Assembly: GCF_003367505.1 (NCBI RefSeq)
Contig: NZ_PXXX01000006.1
Coordinates: 171,118 to 235,117, forward strand
Source: Lysinibacillus capsici
GTDB taxonomy: Bacteria; Bacillota; Bacilli; Bacillales_A; Planococcaceae
Length of the DNA: 64,000 nucleotides
Reading direction: 5' to 3'
The notes below the pieces were generated by a model that saw only the letters and a list, made by a program, of their open reading frames with translations, was not told the DNA's origin and made no database searches. Below are positions 35,806 through 44,766 of the stretch, in pieces. The stretch's first letter is position 1. Every line of letters begins with the position of its first letter. The position numbers were made by a program, and so were the translations under genes.

Positions 35806-36951
35806 ATGAAGGAAGAGTTAGATTATTTGAGGCCAAGATTAATGGAGATTTTTACGTATTTACATGCAAATCCAGAAATCAGCTGGCATGAAGTAGAAAC
35901 CACCAATTATATAGTGGAGCTATTAACGCAGGAAGGCTTTTCCCCTAAACGATTTAAAAATTCCACAGGATTATATGTTGATGTAGGCAAAGGTAAACCA
36001 AAAGTAGGACTAAGAACAGACATAGATGCCTTATGGCAAGAAGTAGATGGTCATTTCCGTGCGAATCATTCATGTGGACATGACGGTCATATGACGATGG
36101 CCATTGGTACACTATTACTTTTAAAAGAACTACAGCAATCTATTAATGGTACAATCCGCGTTATTTTCCAACCTGCTGAAGAAAAAGGAACTGGAGCGTT
36201 ATCTGTATTAGAAGAAGGTGTTATTGATGACTTAGATTATTTATTTGGTGTCCATGTAAGACCTGTTCATGAGCTAGAGGACGGCACTTATTGTGCAGCC
36301 TTATATCATGGTGCCTCTCGTTTACTTGAAGGCGAAATTATCGGAGAGGATGCTCATGCTGCAAGACCGCACCTAGGTATTAATGCCATTGAAGTAGGTG
36401 CAACAATCATCGAAGATTTGCGAACCATTCATACAGATCCTATGGTTCCTGTATCTGTAAAGATGACGAAATTCCATGCTGGGGGAGATTCGGGCAATAT
36501 TATCCCAGGTAATGCCTCATTTACGATTGATATTCGTGCACAACAAAACAAGGTGATGGACGATTTAGCACAAGGCGTAAAGCGTGTGATCGATTCCTCT
36601 AAATTGTTGCATAAAGTACAAATTGAATTACGTACGGTGGCCAATATCGTAGCTGCTGAAGTTGATACAAGTGCTCAATATTTAATGGAGCAGGCAATTA
36701 TACAGGCTGCTGGATTATCAAATTTAAGAAAGCCTGTTCATACACCTGGAGGAGAGGATTTTCACCATTATGCTGTACAACGGCCGCATTTAAAAACAAC
36801 CATGCTGGGCTTGGGTTGTGGATTAACACCAGGCTTGCATCATCCGAAAATGAAATTTAAACAAGCAAGACTTGTCACGGGAGTGGAGATACTTACAAGA
36901 GCAGTTTTATTAGCTTTGGAGTCAGGGCATAAAAAGGAGGCGTCAGCGTAA
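35806..36951 (+). CDS. M20 family amidohydrolase, probable N-succinyl (N-acyl)-L-amino acid deacylase
   Basis: A 381-residue zinc-dependent M20/amidohydrolase. Metal ligands lie in SCGHDGHMTMA, PAEEKGTG, GVHVRPVHELEDG and GGEDFHHYA. It lies directly before a GNAT acyltransferase (1-base overlap) and an N-acylamino acid racemase. This is the three-gene layout described for Geobacillus kaustophilus, where D-amino acids are N-succinylated, racemised and hydrolysed to L-amino acids. That context favours an L-specific N-succinyl hydrolase over diaminopimelate deacetylase. Start ATG 35806 is chosen because AAGGGG is 10 bases upstream, and TTG 35797 is too close to it. Confidence 0.82.
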   Translation: MKEELDYLRPRLMEIFTYLHANPEISWHEVETTNYIVELLTQEGFSPKRFKNSTGLYVDVGKGKPKVGLRTDIDALWQEVDGHFRANHSCGHDGHMTMAIGTLLLLKELQQSINGTIRVIFQPAEEKGTGALSVLEEGVIDDLDYLFGVHVRPVHELEDGTYCAALYHGASRLLEGEIIGEDAHAARPHLGINAIEVGATIIEDLRTIHTDPMVPVSVKMTKFHAGGDSGNIIPGNASFTIDIRAQQNKVMDDLAQGVKRVIDSSKLLHKVQIELRTVANIVAAEVDTSAQYLMEQAIIQAAGLSNLRKPVHTPGGEDFHHYAVQRPHLKTTMLGLGCGLTPGLHHPKMKFKQARLVTGVEILTRAVLLALESGHKKEASA

Positions 36952-37775
36952 TGTTAGAGCAAGTGCGAATTCACAAAGTAACGACACCGAAAGAAATTGC
37001 AGAGATCCAAAAATTAAATGCTGAAATATGGGGCAGTCAAGCAATCCCCTCCCATCAATTACTAGCTGCTGTACAAAATGGGGGAATCGTATTAGGAGCG
37101 TATTTAGATGAAAAGCTAATTGGCTTTAACTATTGCTTCGTTGGCTATCGGAATAGAGAAATGTACTTACATTCGCACATGATTGGTGTAGAAAAAGCAT
37201 ATCGTGAACAAGGTGTGGGTGAATTATTGAAGCATGCCCAACAAGAATATGCAAAAGAGCATGGTTTTCAACTTGTCCGCTGGTTAATTGACCCATTAGA
37301 GGCGCGTTTAGCGAATCTAGCATTTCTAAAACTGAACGCCACTAGTTATCAATATGAAAATGATTATTATGGTCCACTTCGAGATGACTTTAATGAAGGA
37401 TTACCTTCAGATAGACTTGTCGTTGAATGGTGGATCGAGCGTGATCAAATGGCAGATAGCCTTGATGAGTTAGAAGAAGTAGCACAGGAAATTGTACCTT
37501 GGACATTAACAGTAGACGGATTACCAGTTCTAGATGTAGAAAATACATTTCAGTTAAATCAATCCTTTTATAAAGATGCCTATCTTTTACCGATCCCTCA
37601 ATCTCTACAGAAAATGAAAGTGGAAAGTCCAAAACTTGCAGAGGACTGGCGTTATAAAATTCGCACAATCTTAACAACATTATTTAACCAAGATTATGCC
37701 ATCGTACGCATGAAGAAACATCCAGAATATGTTCATAGCTATCTGTTAGTCAGACGCTCCTTATTAGCTTTATAA
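36951..37775 (+). CDS. GNAT family N-acyltransferase, probable D-amino acid N-succinyltransferase
   Basis: A 274-residue protein. The GNAT core occupies roughly residues 8-160, with the acyl-CoA loop GVEKAYREQGVGELLK (about 82-97). A C-terminal extension of about 110 residues has no motif I recognise. The ATG overlaps the last base of the hydrolase stop codon, and the racemase starts about 20 bases later, so the three are translationally linked. By analogy with the Geobacillus pathway it would succinylate D-amino acids from succinyl-CoA. The donor and acceptor are inferred, not visible. Confidence 0.75.
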   Translation: MLEQVRIHKVTTPKEIAEIQKLNAEIWGSQAIPSHQLLAAVQNGGIVLGAYLDEKLIGFNYCFVGYRNREMYLHSHMIGVEKAYREQGVGELLKHAQQEYAKEHGFQLVRWLIDPLEARLANLAFLKLNATSYQYENDYYGPLRDDFNEGLPSDRLVVEWWIERDQMADSLDELEEVAQEIVPWTLTVDGLPVLDVENTFQLNQSFYKDAYLLPIPQSLQKMKVESPKLAEDWRYKIRTILTTLFNQDYAIVRMKKHPEYVHSYLLVRRSLLAL

Positions 37776-37796
37776 TAATGATAAGGAGTGAACAAT

Positions 37797-38903
37797 GTGA
37801 GATTAGAAAAGATTACATTAAGGCATTTAAAAATGCCTATGAAAGCACCATTTACTACGAGTTTTGGCACAGTTGATGAAAAGGAAATGTTTCTGATAGA
37901 AGCAAAAGATGAATCAGGGACGACGGGTTGGGGAGAAACTGTTGCTTTTGTAGCACCATGGTATACGGAAGAAACATTAAAGACAACATGGCATATGCTA
38001 CAAGATTTTTTGATACCCATCTTGTTACATAAAAAGATTGGGCATCCAGATGAGGTAACCTCATTATTTGCACCTATTCGGCGAAACTGCATGGCGAAAG
38101 CTTCAATTGAGGGTGCTGTATGGGATATCTATGCTCAGCAAACAAAGCAATCACTTGCACAGGCGTTAGGTGGTCAAAAACAACGTATTGAAGTAGGAGT
38201 CAGTGTGGGTATCCAACCCTCTATTGCTCAGTTAATAGCATTAATAAAAGGTCATATTGAAAAAGGCTACAAAAGGGTGAAGATTAAGATAAAGCCTGGA
38301 GAGGATGTAGAGATAGTACAGGCAATTCGTGCGGAATTTCCAAATTTACCCTTGATGGTTGATGCAAACTCTGCTTATACATTAGAGGATATAGAAATAC
38401 TACAGCAGCTTGATGATTTTAATTTATTAATGATCGAACAACCATTAGCTACTGATGATATTGTCGATCATGCAGCATTGCAGAAAAAGTTAAAAACGCC
38501 TATTTGCTTAGATGAAAGCATCACATCATATGAGGATGCCAGACGAGCAATTGAACTTGGAAGCTGTGGTGTCATAAACATCAAGATTGGACGAGTAGGT
38601 GGTTTAACGGAAGCAATACGAATACATGACCTATGTAAAGCAAACCATATTCCAGTTTGGTGTGGTGGTATGTTAGAGGCTGGAATTGGACGAGCACATA
38701 ATGTTGCCTTAACGTCTCTTAGCCAATTTATTTTACCTGGCGATACAGCAGGTTCTAGTCATTATTGGTACGAGGATATCATTGATCCTGAAGTAAAAGT
38801 CAAAGATGGCTATATTGAGGTACCCCAGTCGATAGGTATTGGTTTTAAGCCTAATATGGCTGTGATTGATAAATTAACAATTAGCAAAGAAATCTATCAA
38901 TAA
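37797..38903 (+). CDS. N-acylamino acid racemase / o-succinylbenzoate synthase family
   Basis: A 368-residue enolase superfamily enzyme. The N-terminal capping domain is followed by a barrel with the KxK motif KIKIKPG, metal ligands in VDAN, IEQPL and LDESI, and the second catalytic lysine in INIKIGRVGG. CGGMLEAGIGR closes the active site. These mark the OSBS/NSAR family. No other menaquinone gene is nearby, and both neighbours fit the N-succinylamino acid racemase pathway, so racemase is preferred, but many family members do both. GTG 37797 is chosen because AAGGAG sits 8 bases upstream; GTG 37788 would abut it. Confidence 0.85.
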   Translation: MRLEKITLRHLKMPMKAPFTTSFGTVDEKEMFLIEAKDESGTTGWGETVAFVAPWYTEETLKTTWHMLQDFLIPILLHKKIGHPDEVTSLFAPIRRNCMAKASIEGAVWDIYAQQTKQSLAQALGGQKQRIEVGVSVGIQPSIAQLIALIKGHIEKGYKRVKIKIKPGEDVEIVQAIRAEFPNLPLMVDANSAYTLEDIEILQQLDDFNLLMIEQPLATDDIVDHAALQKKLKTPICLDESITSYEDARRAIELGSCGVINIKIGRVGGLTEAIRIHDLCKANHIPVWCGGMLEAGIGRAHNVALTSLSQFILPGDTAGSSHYWYEDIIDPEVKVKDGYIEVPQSIGIGFKPNMAVIDKLTISKEIYQ

Positions 38904-38953
38904 GGCAGTACTTAGTCGATCATTTAGTATAAGGAAAACGAGGAGAGAACTGA

Positions 38954-40006
38954 TTGAAAAAAAGCTTGCAAATCGGTGGTGCCTATGTGGGGATTATCGT
39001 TGGAGCAGGATTTGCATCAGGGCAGGAAATTGTCCTTTATTTTACAAGCTATGGCTTTAAAGGAATATATGGAGCATTGTTAGCTATGGTTGGTTTCTCA
39101 ATTGTTGGAATGTGTGTTGCTCAAGTGAGCTCTAAGCTTCGCACATCGTCCCATAAGGATTTGATTTATCAAATTTCAGGGAATACTATGGGCTTTGTCT
39201 TGGATTTAGTGCTATCACTCTTTTTATTTGGTGTAGCTGTCATCATGTTTGCTGGCGCTGGTGCAACATTTCAGCAAATGTTTGGACTGCCTATTTGGCT
39301 AGGGAGTATTTGTATGATCTTGCTTACAGTAGCCACTGTCATGATGGATGTGAAAAGCATCATTAATATCATTGCACTAGCAACCCCCTATCTACTAACC
39401 GTTGTCTCCATCATCGCTATCTATGCTATTGCAACGATGGATTTTACCTTTGCAGAGCAAGCTGTTATTGCTCAACAGGCTCAAATAAGTGAGAAAAGTT
39501 GGTGGGTAACGGCTTTATTGTACATGTCGTTCAATGTAGGGGTAAGCTTCTCTTTACTGACTGTTATGTGTGGATCCATACGCAATCATAAGGTAGCTGG
39601 CATGGGTGGTATAATTGGTGGGATTTTGTTAGGTGCTTTAATCTTACTTGTGAATTTCTCCCTTTTAGCAAAGATGAATATCATTGTTGGATTAGACATT
39701 CCGATGCTAGCGTTAGCGAATGAAATTCATCCGATTGTTGGAGTATTAATGACTATTTCTCTTTTGGGAATGATTTATAATACCGCAGTAGGGATGCTAT
39801 ATTCCTTTATGGTAAGGTTTTTCGAACCTAGTAGAGCAAGCTTTAGGATTGCAGTTATATTTATAGGTGGTCTCGGTTTTCTAGCAAGTCTTGTAGGGTT
39901 TACAACGCTAGTAGCTAAACTATATGCAGTGATGGGCTATGTTGGGTTAGTATTAATCATATTCATTATTTCTGCATGGTTAAGAGGCACTAAAAAAATT
40001 ATCTAA
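38954..40006 (+). CDS. YkvI-like membrane protein
   Basis: A 350-residue, ten- to eleven-helix membrane protein beginning with GGAYVGIIVGAGFASGQEIV, the unwound helix 1 glycine motif of LeuT-fold transporters. The FASGQE signature and length match the YkvI family, which has no established substrate. Its place 50 bp after the racemase gene, with no terminator between, suggests co-transcription, so it might carry an amino acid used by the D-to-L pathway. TTG start after CGAGGAGAGAACTGA. A terminator follows. Confidence 0.78.
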   Translation: MKKSLQIGGAYVGIIVGAGFASGQEIVLYFTSYGFKGIYGALLAMVGFSIVGMCVAQVSSKLRTSSHKDLIYQISGNTMGFVLDLVLSLFLFGVAVIMFAGAGATFQQMFGLPIWLGSICMILLTVATVMMDVKSIINIIALATPYLLTVVSIIAIYAIATMDFTFAEQAVIAQQAQISEKSWWVTALLYMSFNVGVSFSLLTVMCGSIRNHKVAGMGGIIGGILLGALILLVNFSLLAKMNIIVGLDIPMLALANEIHPIVGVLMTISLLGMIYNTAVGMLYSFMVRFFEPSRASFRIAVIFIGGLGFLASLVGFTTLVAKLYAVMGYVGLVLIIFIISAWLRGTKKII

Positions 40007-40015
40007 TATAGAAAT

Positions 40016-40054
40016 GGTAATTGAGGGATAGATTTTATTCTCAATTACCTTTTT
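40016..40054 (+). terminator. Rho-independent terminator after the YkvI-like gene
   Basis: Ten-base-pair stem GGTAATTGAG (40016-40025) and CTCAATTACC (40040-40049), followed by TTTTTA. Confidence 0.88.
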
Positions 40055-40162
40055 ATTTGGATAAAAATATTGTAGAAATAGTGAATTATTTCTGTTGATT
40101 AATTTACGGTAATGCTGATATTTCGTTAATTTGGCATATTTTTTAGTTAATCATTAATAAAA

Positions 40163-40244
40163 CGAGAATAATTCTCATTTGCTTGTTGACTGAGAATAAA
40201 ATCATGCTTATAATGGAAATCGTGAGTAATGATAATCATTTTCA
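40163..40244 (+). promoter_or_regulatory. Fur-controlled promoter of the siderophore uptake operon
   Basis: A strong promoter, TTGACT (40186-40191), 17-base spacer, TATAAT (40209-40214), is flanked by two Fur boxes. The upstream one is CGAGAATAATTCTCA (40163-40177). The downstream one, covering the likely start site, is TGATAATCATTTTCA (40230-40244), 14 of 15 matches to TGATAATNATTATCA. Iron-loaded Fur should repress the whole 40291-44349 operon. Confidence 0.9.
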
Positions 40245-40290
40245 CTAATAAGTGAGTTACACACAAAAATGAAATCTACCGGGGATTACT

Positions 40291-41241
40291 ATGAAAATAA
40301 GATATCTTTTAACAGCAACTGTTTTGCTGTCTATTGTGTCGCTCTTTATCGGAGTAGTAGATATTAAGCCTAGCGACCTATTAGACTTCCAATCAGAAGA
40401 AGCTAGACTATTTTTAATTAGTCGTGTACCTAGACTTGTTGCAATCTTGCTAGCGGGTGCAGGTATGAGTATTGCTGGTTTAATTATGCAAAGCTTAAGT
40501 AGGAATAAATTCGTTTCACCAACAACAGCTGGTACATTAGATGCCACACGGTTGGGTGTATTGATTTCCATGATGTTCTTTACGAACGTTACGTATTTCC
40601 AAAAAATTTCCTTCGCTTTCATATTTGCTTTAGCCGGCACATTACTATTTATGCAAATATTAAACCGAATTAAGTTTAAAGATGCGATTTTTATACCGCT
40701 TATTGGCTTAATGTTTGGGAATATTTTGTCCTCTGTTACAACATTCTTTGCATATAAGGCGAATATTATCCAAAACATTTCTGCATGGTTACAAGGAGAT
40801 TTCTCATTAATCATGAAAGGCCGTTACGAACTGTTATACGTAAGTGTACCAATACTCATTTTAGCTTACATTTACGCAAATCGTTTTACAGTAGCTGGGA
40901 TGGGAGAGGATTTTGCAAAAAATCTTGGTCTATCCTATAAATTTGTAGTCAATTTAGGCTTGGTGTTGGTAGCTCTTATCTCCACGACAGTGGTGTTAAC
41001 AGTCGGTATCATTCCATTTCTTGGTTTGATTATTCCGAACATTATTTCTCTGTTTAAAGGTGATAATCTGGCAAAAACCTTGCCGCACACAGCATTACTT
41101 GGTATGTCATTCTTGTTATTCTGTGATATTTTAGGACGAGTACTGATTTTCCCTTATGAAATACCAATAAGTATGACTGTTGGTGTAATTGGAAGTGCCA
41201 TCTTCCTATTCATGTTGTTTAGGGGGAGAGCATATGCGTAA
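40291..41241 (+). CDS. Iron-siderophore ABC permease, YclN/FpbN-like
   Basis: A 316-residue FecCD-type permease with about nine helices. Landmarks are VPRLVAILLAGAGMSIAGLIMQ, the GLSYKFVVNLGLVLVAL segment and VGIIPFLGLIIPNI, which couples to the ATPase. It is the first of four genes in the same order as Bacillus yclNOPQ (fpbNOPQ), the petrobactin importer. The next gene starts inside its last codons. The Fur promoter upstream fits iron uptake. Substrate identity is by synteny. Confidence 0.88.
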   Translation: MKIRYLLTATVLLSIVSLFIGVVDIKPSDLLDFQSEEARLFLISRVPRLVAILLAGAGMSIAGLIMQSLSRNKFVSPTTAGTLDATRLGVLISMMFFTNVTYFQKISFAFIFALAGTLLFMQILNRIKFKDAIFIPLIGLMFGNILSSVTTFFAYKANIIQNISAWLQGDFSLIMKGRYELLYVSVPILILAYIYANRFTVAGMGEDFAKNLGLSYKFVVNLGLVLVALISTTVVLTVGIIPFLGLIIPNIISLFKGDNLAKTLPHTALLGMSFLLFCDILGRVLIFPYEIPISMTVGVIGSAIFLFMLFRGRAYA

Positions 41242-42187
41242 TCGTACAAAAATGTTCATTTTACTAGGTCTCGCTGTTATAGCAGTTGTCCTATATTTAT
41301 TTTGGGAACTCAATGGTAATTATCACTATGCTTTTCCACGCCGTGTCATAAAGGTTGTGGCAATGGCATTAACGGGTATAGCGATTGCCTATTCAACAGT
41401 AGTTTTCCAAACAATTACACATAATCGAATTTTAACGCCAAGTGTCATGGGTTTAGATGCTTTGTATATGTTAATTCAAACATGCATCTACTTCTTCTTT
41501 GGCTCTACATCCATATTAGTTATTAATATCTACTATAATTTTACGCTTGCAATTGGAGCGATGATTCTATTCGCTTTAATTTTTTACCGAGTATTGTTTA
41601 AAGAAGGAAAGCGACCGATTTATTTTTTACTGCTTGTTGGGATGATTGTTGGTACGTTCTTAGGAAGTATTACAACGTTCTTCCAAGTATTAATAGATCC
41701 GAATGAGTTTTTAGGCTTACAAAGTAAAATGTTTGCAAGTTTCAATAATGTTAATTCAGATTTAGTTTGGCTAGCAGGCGTTATCATTTTAATAACGTTT
41801 ATCTACGGTGCTCGTCACATGAATCAATTAGACGTCATGTCTCTAGGACGAGACACAGCTATAAATTTAGGTGTACCTTACGATAAGCTGGTACAACGTA
41901 TGTTAATTTTAGCTTCAATTTTGATTGCTGTTTCAACAGCGCTTGTTGGTCCGATCACGTTCTTTGGTTTAATCGTTGCAAATTTATCATATCAGTATTT
42001 CAGAACATACAAGCATTCCATCTTAATTACTGGCTCCTGTGTAATGAGTGTTGTAGCTTTAGTCGGTGGACAGTGGATGGTTGAACGTGTATTTAGTTTC
42101 ACTACTACACTGAGTGTCATTATTAATTTTGTGGGTGGGGTTTACTTCATCTACTTATTATTAAGAGAAAGTAGGTCAGCAGGATGA
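41234..42187 (+). CDS. Iron-siderophore ABC permease, YclO/FpbO-like
   Basis: A 317-residue FecCD-type permease, the second half of a heterodimeric channel with the 40291 product. It shows GIAIAYSTVVFQTITHNRILTPSVMGLDAL near the N-terminus, GRDTAINLGVPYDKLV and ALVGPITFFGLIVANL. Start ATG 41234 follows AGGGGGAGAGC and overlaps the preceding gene by 8 bp; the frame open back to 41189 lies inside the upstream gene. It overlaps the ATPase gene by 4 bp. Confidence 0.88.
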   Translation: MRNRTKMFILLGLAVIAVVLYLFWELNGNYHYAFPRRVIKVVAMALTGIAIAYSTVVFQTITHNRILTPSVMGLDALYMLIQTCIYFFFGSTSILVINIYYNFTLAIGAMILFALIFYRVLFKEGKRPIYFLLLVGMIVGTFLGSITTFFQVLIDPNEFLGLQSKMFASFNNVNSDLVWLAGVIILITFIYGARHMNQLDVMSLGRDTAINLGVPYDKLVQRMLILASILIAVSTALVGPITFFGLIVANLSYQYFRTYKHSILITGSCVMSVVALVGGQWMVERVFSFTTTLSVIINFVGGVYFIYLLLRESRSAG

Positions 42188-42945
42188 TACAAGTCAAAGA
42201 AATTACAAAGTTTTTTGGTAAAAAACCTGTCGTTCAAGATGTAAGTGTTGATATTGTCTCAGGAAAAATCACATCGTTTATTGGACCGAATGGTGCAGGG
42301 AAGTCCACGCTACTTTCTATGGTGAGTCGTTTACTGAATGCAGATACTGGCGAAGTACTACTCGATAAGGCAGATGTACGTAGCTGGAAATCAGATGATT
42401 TCGCTAAACGTGTATCGATTTTAAAGCAATCAAACTTTATGAATGTTCGTCTAACGATTCGTGAGCTTGTATCTTTTGGCCGTTTCCCTTACTCAAAAGG
42501 ACACTTAAAACCTGAAGACGAAGAAAAAGTGGATGAAGCTATTCGCTATATGAATTTAGAAGATATGCAACATAATTATTTAGATGAGCTTTCAGGTGGT
42601 CAACGTCAGCGTGCATTTATCGCAATGGTTATTGCCCAAGATACTGAATATATCTTACTGGACGAACCATTAAATAATTTAGATATGAAGCATTCTGTCC
42701 AGATTATGAAGATTTTACGTAAGTTGGTTGATGAGTTAGGCAAAACAGTGGTTATCGTTTTACACGATATTAATTTTGCTTCTGTTTACTCTGACCATAT
42801 TGTTGCATTAAAAGATGGCCGTGTTGTTAAAAATGGTCCTACAAATGACATTATTAACTCACATGCATTGAAGGAAATTTATGATATGGATATTCCTGTT
42901 CAAGAGCAGGATGGTTGTCGAATTTGTGTTTATTTTAATTCGTAA
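42184..42945 (+). CDS. Iron-siderophore ABC ATPase, YclP/FpbP-like
   Basis: A 253-residue ATPase with Walker A GPNGAGKST (about residues 34-42), signature LSGGQRQR (about 136), Walker B YILLDEPLNNLD and switch histidine VLHD. The FepC-like ILKQSNFMNVRLTIRELVSFGRFPY segment marks siderophore importers. It overlaps the permease stop codon (ATGA). A 62-bp gap leads to the binding-protein gene. Confidence 0.93.
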   Translation: MIQVKEITKFFGKKPVVQDVSVDIVSGKITSFIGPNGAGKSTLLSMVSRLLNADTGEVLLDKADVRSWKSDDFAKRVSILKQSNFMNVRLTIRELVSFGRFPYSKGHLKPEDEEKVDEAIRYMNLEDMQHNYLDELSGGQRQRAFIAMVIAQDTEYILLDEPLNNLDMKHSVQIMKILRKLVDELGKTVVIVLHDINFASVYSDHIVALKDGRVVKNGPTNDIINSHALKEIYDMDIPVQEQDGCRICVYFNS

Positions 42946-43007
42946 AAATAGTTCCAGATGATGAACATCTAACTATCAAATCATTTAATTAAAGGAGAAA
43001 TTTCACA

Positions 43008-44033
43008 ATGAAAAAATGGAAATTACTTACGGTATTAATGGCAATGATGCTATTAGTATTAGCTGCTTGCGGTTCGAAAGATGAAGCAAAAGAAGATGAT
43101 AAAGGTACTTCAACTGACAAACCAGCTGAGGAACAAAATGAAGAATCATCAGTATATCCACTAACAATTCCAGGTAGCACAGTTGAAGGTCGTGACGGTA
43201 GTACAACATTTGAAGAAGTCACACTTGATAAAATGCCAGAAAAAGTTGTCGTTTTTGATAATGGTTTCTTAGATACATTAGATGCTTTAGGCGTTAATCC
43301 TACAGCAGTGGTACAAGACTCATTACCAGCGTATTTAAGTAAGTTTAAAGATAGTACTTATGTAAACGCAGGTACATTATTCGAGCCTGATTATGAAAAA
43401 TTATCTGAAATTAACCCAGATATTATTTTCATCTCTGGTCGTGCTTCAGCAGCTTATGCTGAATTATCTAAAATTGCTCCTACAGTATACATTGGTGTAG
43501 ATAATACTAACTTCTTAGAGTCATTCAAAGCTAATACAGAATTAGCTGGTAAAATCTTTGGTAAAGAAAAAGAAGCGGCAGATGCAATTGCTGCATATGA
43601 AGCAAAAGTAGAAGAAGTAAAAGCTAAGGCTACTGCAACAGAAGAAAAAGCGTTAATCGTTTTAGGTAGTGAAGGTTCATTATCAGTATTCGGTCCTGGT
43701 TCACGTTTCGGTGTGATTCATGATGTATATGGTGTAAAAGCTGTAGCTGAAGCTAGTGGCTTCAAAATCGAATCACATGGTGATAATGCAAGCTTTGAAT
43801 TTGTGCGTGAGAAAAACCCAGATATCTTATTCGTTATTGACCGTGACGCTGTTGTAAATGAAAACGGTGAATCAGGTACTAAAGCTGCAATTGAAAACGA
43901 AATTGTAAGTGCAACAAACGCTGTGAAAAACGGTAAAGTATTCTACTTAGATCCAGAAATTTGGTACCTTTCAGGTGGCGGTTTACAATCAGAAACACAA
44001 AAAGCTGAAGATGTATTAAAGGCGTTCAACTAA
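43008..44033 (+). CDS. Siderophore-binding lipoprotein, YclQ/FpbQ-like
   Basis: A 341-residue extracellular lipoprotein. The signal peptide ends in lipobox LAAC (Cys21), followed by an acidic linker and a two-lobe class III binding fold with PEKVVVFDNGFLDTLDALGV, INPDIIFISGRASAAY and EKNPDILFVIDRD. Layout and synteny match YclQ, the petrobactin-binding protein of Bacillus. Whether this organism makes or only steals the catecholate siderophore cannot be told from the window. Confidence 0.9.
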   Translation: MKKWKLLTVLMAMMLLVLAACGSKDEAKEDDKGTSTDKPAEEQNEESSVYPLTIPGSTVEGRDGSTTFEEVTLDKMPEKVVVFDNGFLDTLDALGVNPTAVVQDSLPAYLSKFKDSTYVNAGTLFEPDYEKLSEINPDIIFISGRASAAYAELSKIAPTVYIGVDNTNFLESFKANTELAGKIFGKEKEAADAIAAYEAKVEEVKAKATATEEKALIVLGSEGSLSVFGPGSRFGVIHDVYGVKAVAEASGFKIESHGDNASFEFVREKNPDILFVIDRDAVVNENGESGTKAAIENEIVSATNAVKNGKVFYLDPEIWYLSGGGLQSETQKAEDVLKAFN

Positions 44034-44034
44034 T

Positions 44035-44349
44035 ATGTTTGTACAAATTAAACGTATTGTTGTGACGGAAGGGAATTCGGATAAGGTTGTGGAACGTTTT
44101 GGTGCTAAGCCAAACGGTCCCTCATTACTTGAACAACAACCTGGCTTTATTGATAAGCAGGTACTTGTAAAGAAAGTTCGCCGCGGTGATGAAGAAGTGC
44201 TAGTGATGGTTCGTTGGAAATCAGAAGAAGCATGGAAAAATTGGGAGAAGAGTCCTGAGCATATTGCAGGCCATAAGGCAAGTGCAGGTAAACCGAAGCC
44301 TGATCATATCATTGAAAGCGGACAAGAAGTTTATTATGTAAAAGGTTAA
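44035..44349 (+). CDS. HmoA-like haem-degrading monooxygenase (IsdG/ABM family)
   Basis: A 104-residue ABM-fold protein. It begins MFVQIKRIVVTEGNSDKVV and contains FIDKQVLVKKVRRGDEEVLVMVRWKSEEAWKNWEKSPEHIAGHK, which strongly resembles Bacillus HmoA. The HIAGHK segment would supply the haem-ligating histidine. It opens haem to free iron. It starts one base after the binding-protein stop, so it is the last gene of the Fur operon, joining siderophore uptake and haem-iron release. A perfect terminator follows. Confidence 0.87.
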   Translation: MFVQIKRIVVTEGNSDKVVERFGAKPNGPSLLEQQPGFIDKQVLVKKVRRGDEEVLVMVRWKSEEAWKNWEKSPEHIAGHKASAGKPKPDHIIESGQEVYYVKG

Positions 44350-44355
44350 TCATCT

Positions 44356-44389
44356 AAAGGTGTCTCAAGAGATTGAGACACCTTTTCTT
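44356..44389 (+). terminator. Rho-independent terminator of the iron operon
   Basis: Thirteen-base-pair perfect stem AAAGGTGTCTCAA (44356-44368) and TTGAGACACCTTT (44373-44385) with a GAGA loop. Confidence 0.93.
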
Positions 44390-44442
44390 GTTGTTGAAAA
44401 AAGAATGTCACTAGCAGAAAAAGCCCTTTTAGCAAGGTGAGG

Positions 44443-44576
44443 GGTTGATTTCCGATCCGCCAGCGTCCTTTCCAGGGGGCGTCCGATGAGCCGCTTCACT
44501 CACTTGCGCTCGCTCCAGGGTCTCCTCAGTGACGCTAAATCCCCTAGGAGTGACGCTGGCTCCTCTCCAATCAACC
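44443..44576. repeat. GC-rich intergenic repeat-like element with 25-bp terminal inverted repeats
   Basis: Ends pair as GGTTGATT...GCCAGCGTC (44443-44467) against GACGCTGGC...AATCAACC (44552-44576), 17 of 25 positions in two perfect blocks. The interior is GC-rich with an internal GTGACGCT repeat (44529 and 44550), unlike the AT-rich flanks. It encodes no transposase. I infer a MITE- or REP-like intergenic element. Copy number elsewhere cannot be checked here. Confidence 0.6.
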
Positions 44577-44766
44577 ATTCTGCAAAGTGTCTTGACTTTT
44601 TTCATAGTAGCATAGTAATAAAATCGCCCATTATCTGTATTCTTAGAGGGGATAAGCTCTTATTTTCAATGTGGAGAAGTGATGCGTGACAACACCTCTT
44701 CATAAAGAGTAATGAACACCTTCACTTTATTTGAATACCTTTGCTAAAAAGCGGTTTATAGTGGTG

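Noticed and set aside
37739..38092. 117-residue antisense ORF over the racemase gene
   Set aside because: It lies over the conserved enolase-family N-terminus and has no independent support.
40257..40814. 185-residue antisense ORF over the siderophore permease
   Set aside because: It is antisense to a recognised FecCD permease, and its upstream end has no ribosome site.
44443..44576. Insertion sequence
   Set aside because: Terminal inverted repeats are present, but only 134 bp lie between them and no transposase fragment is seen, so at most it is a MITE-like element.
44486..44689. 67-residue ORF within the first GC-rich element
   Set aside because: It lies over the inverted-repeat element, lacks a ribosome site and shows no protein-like composition. 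The open frame is a by-product of the GC-rich repeat.
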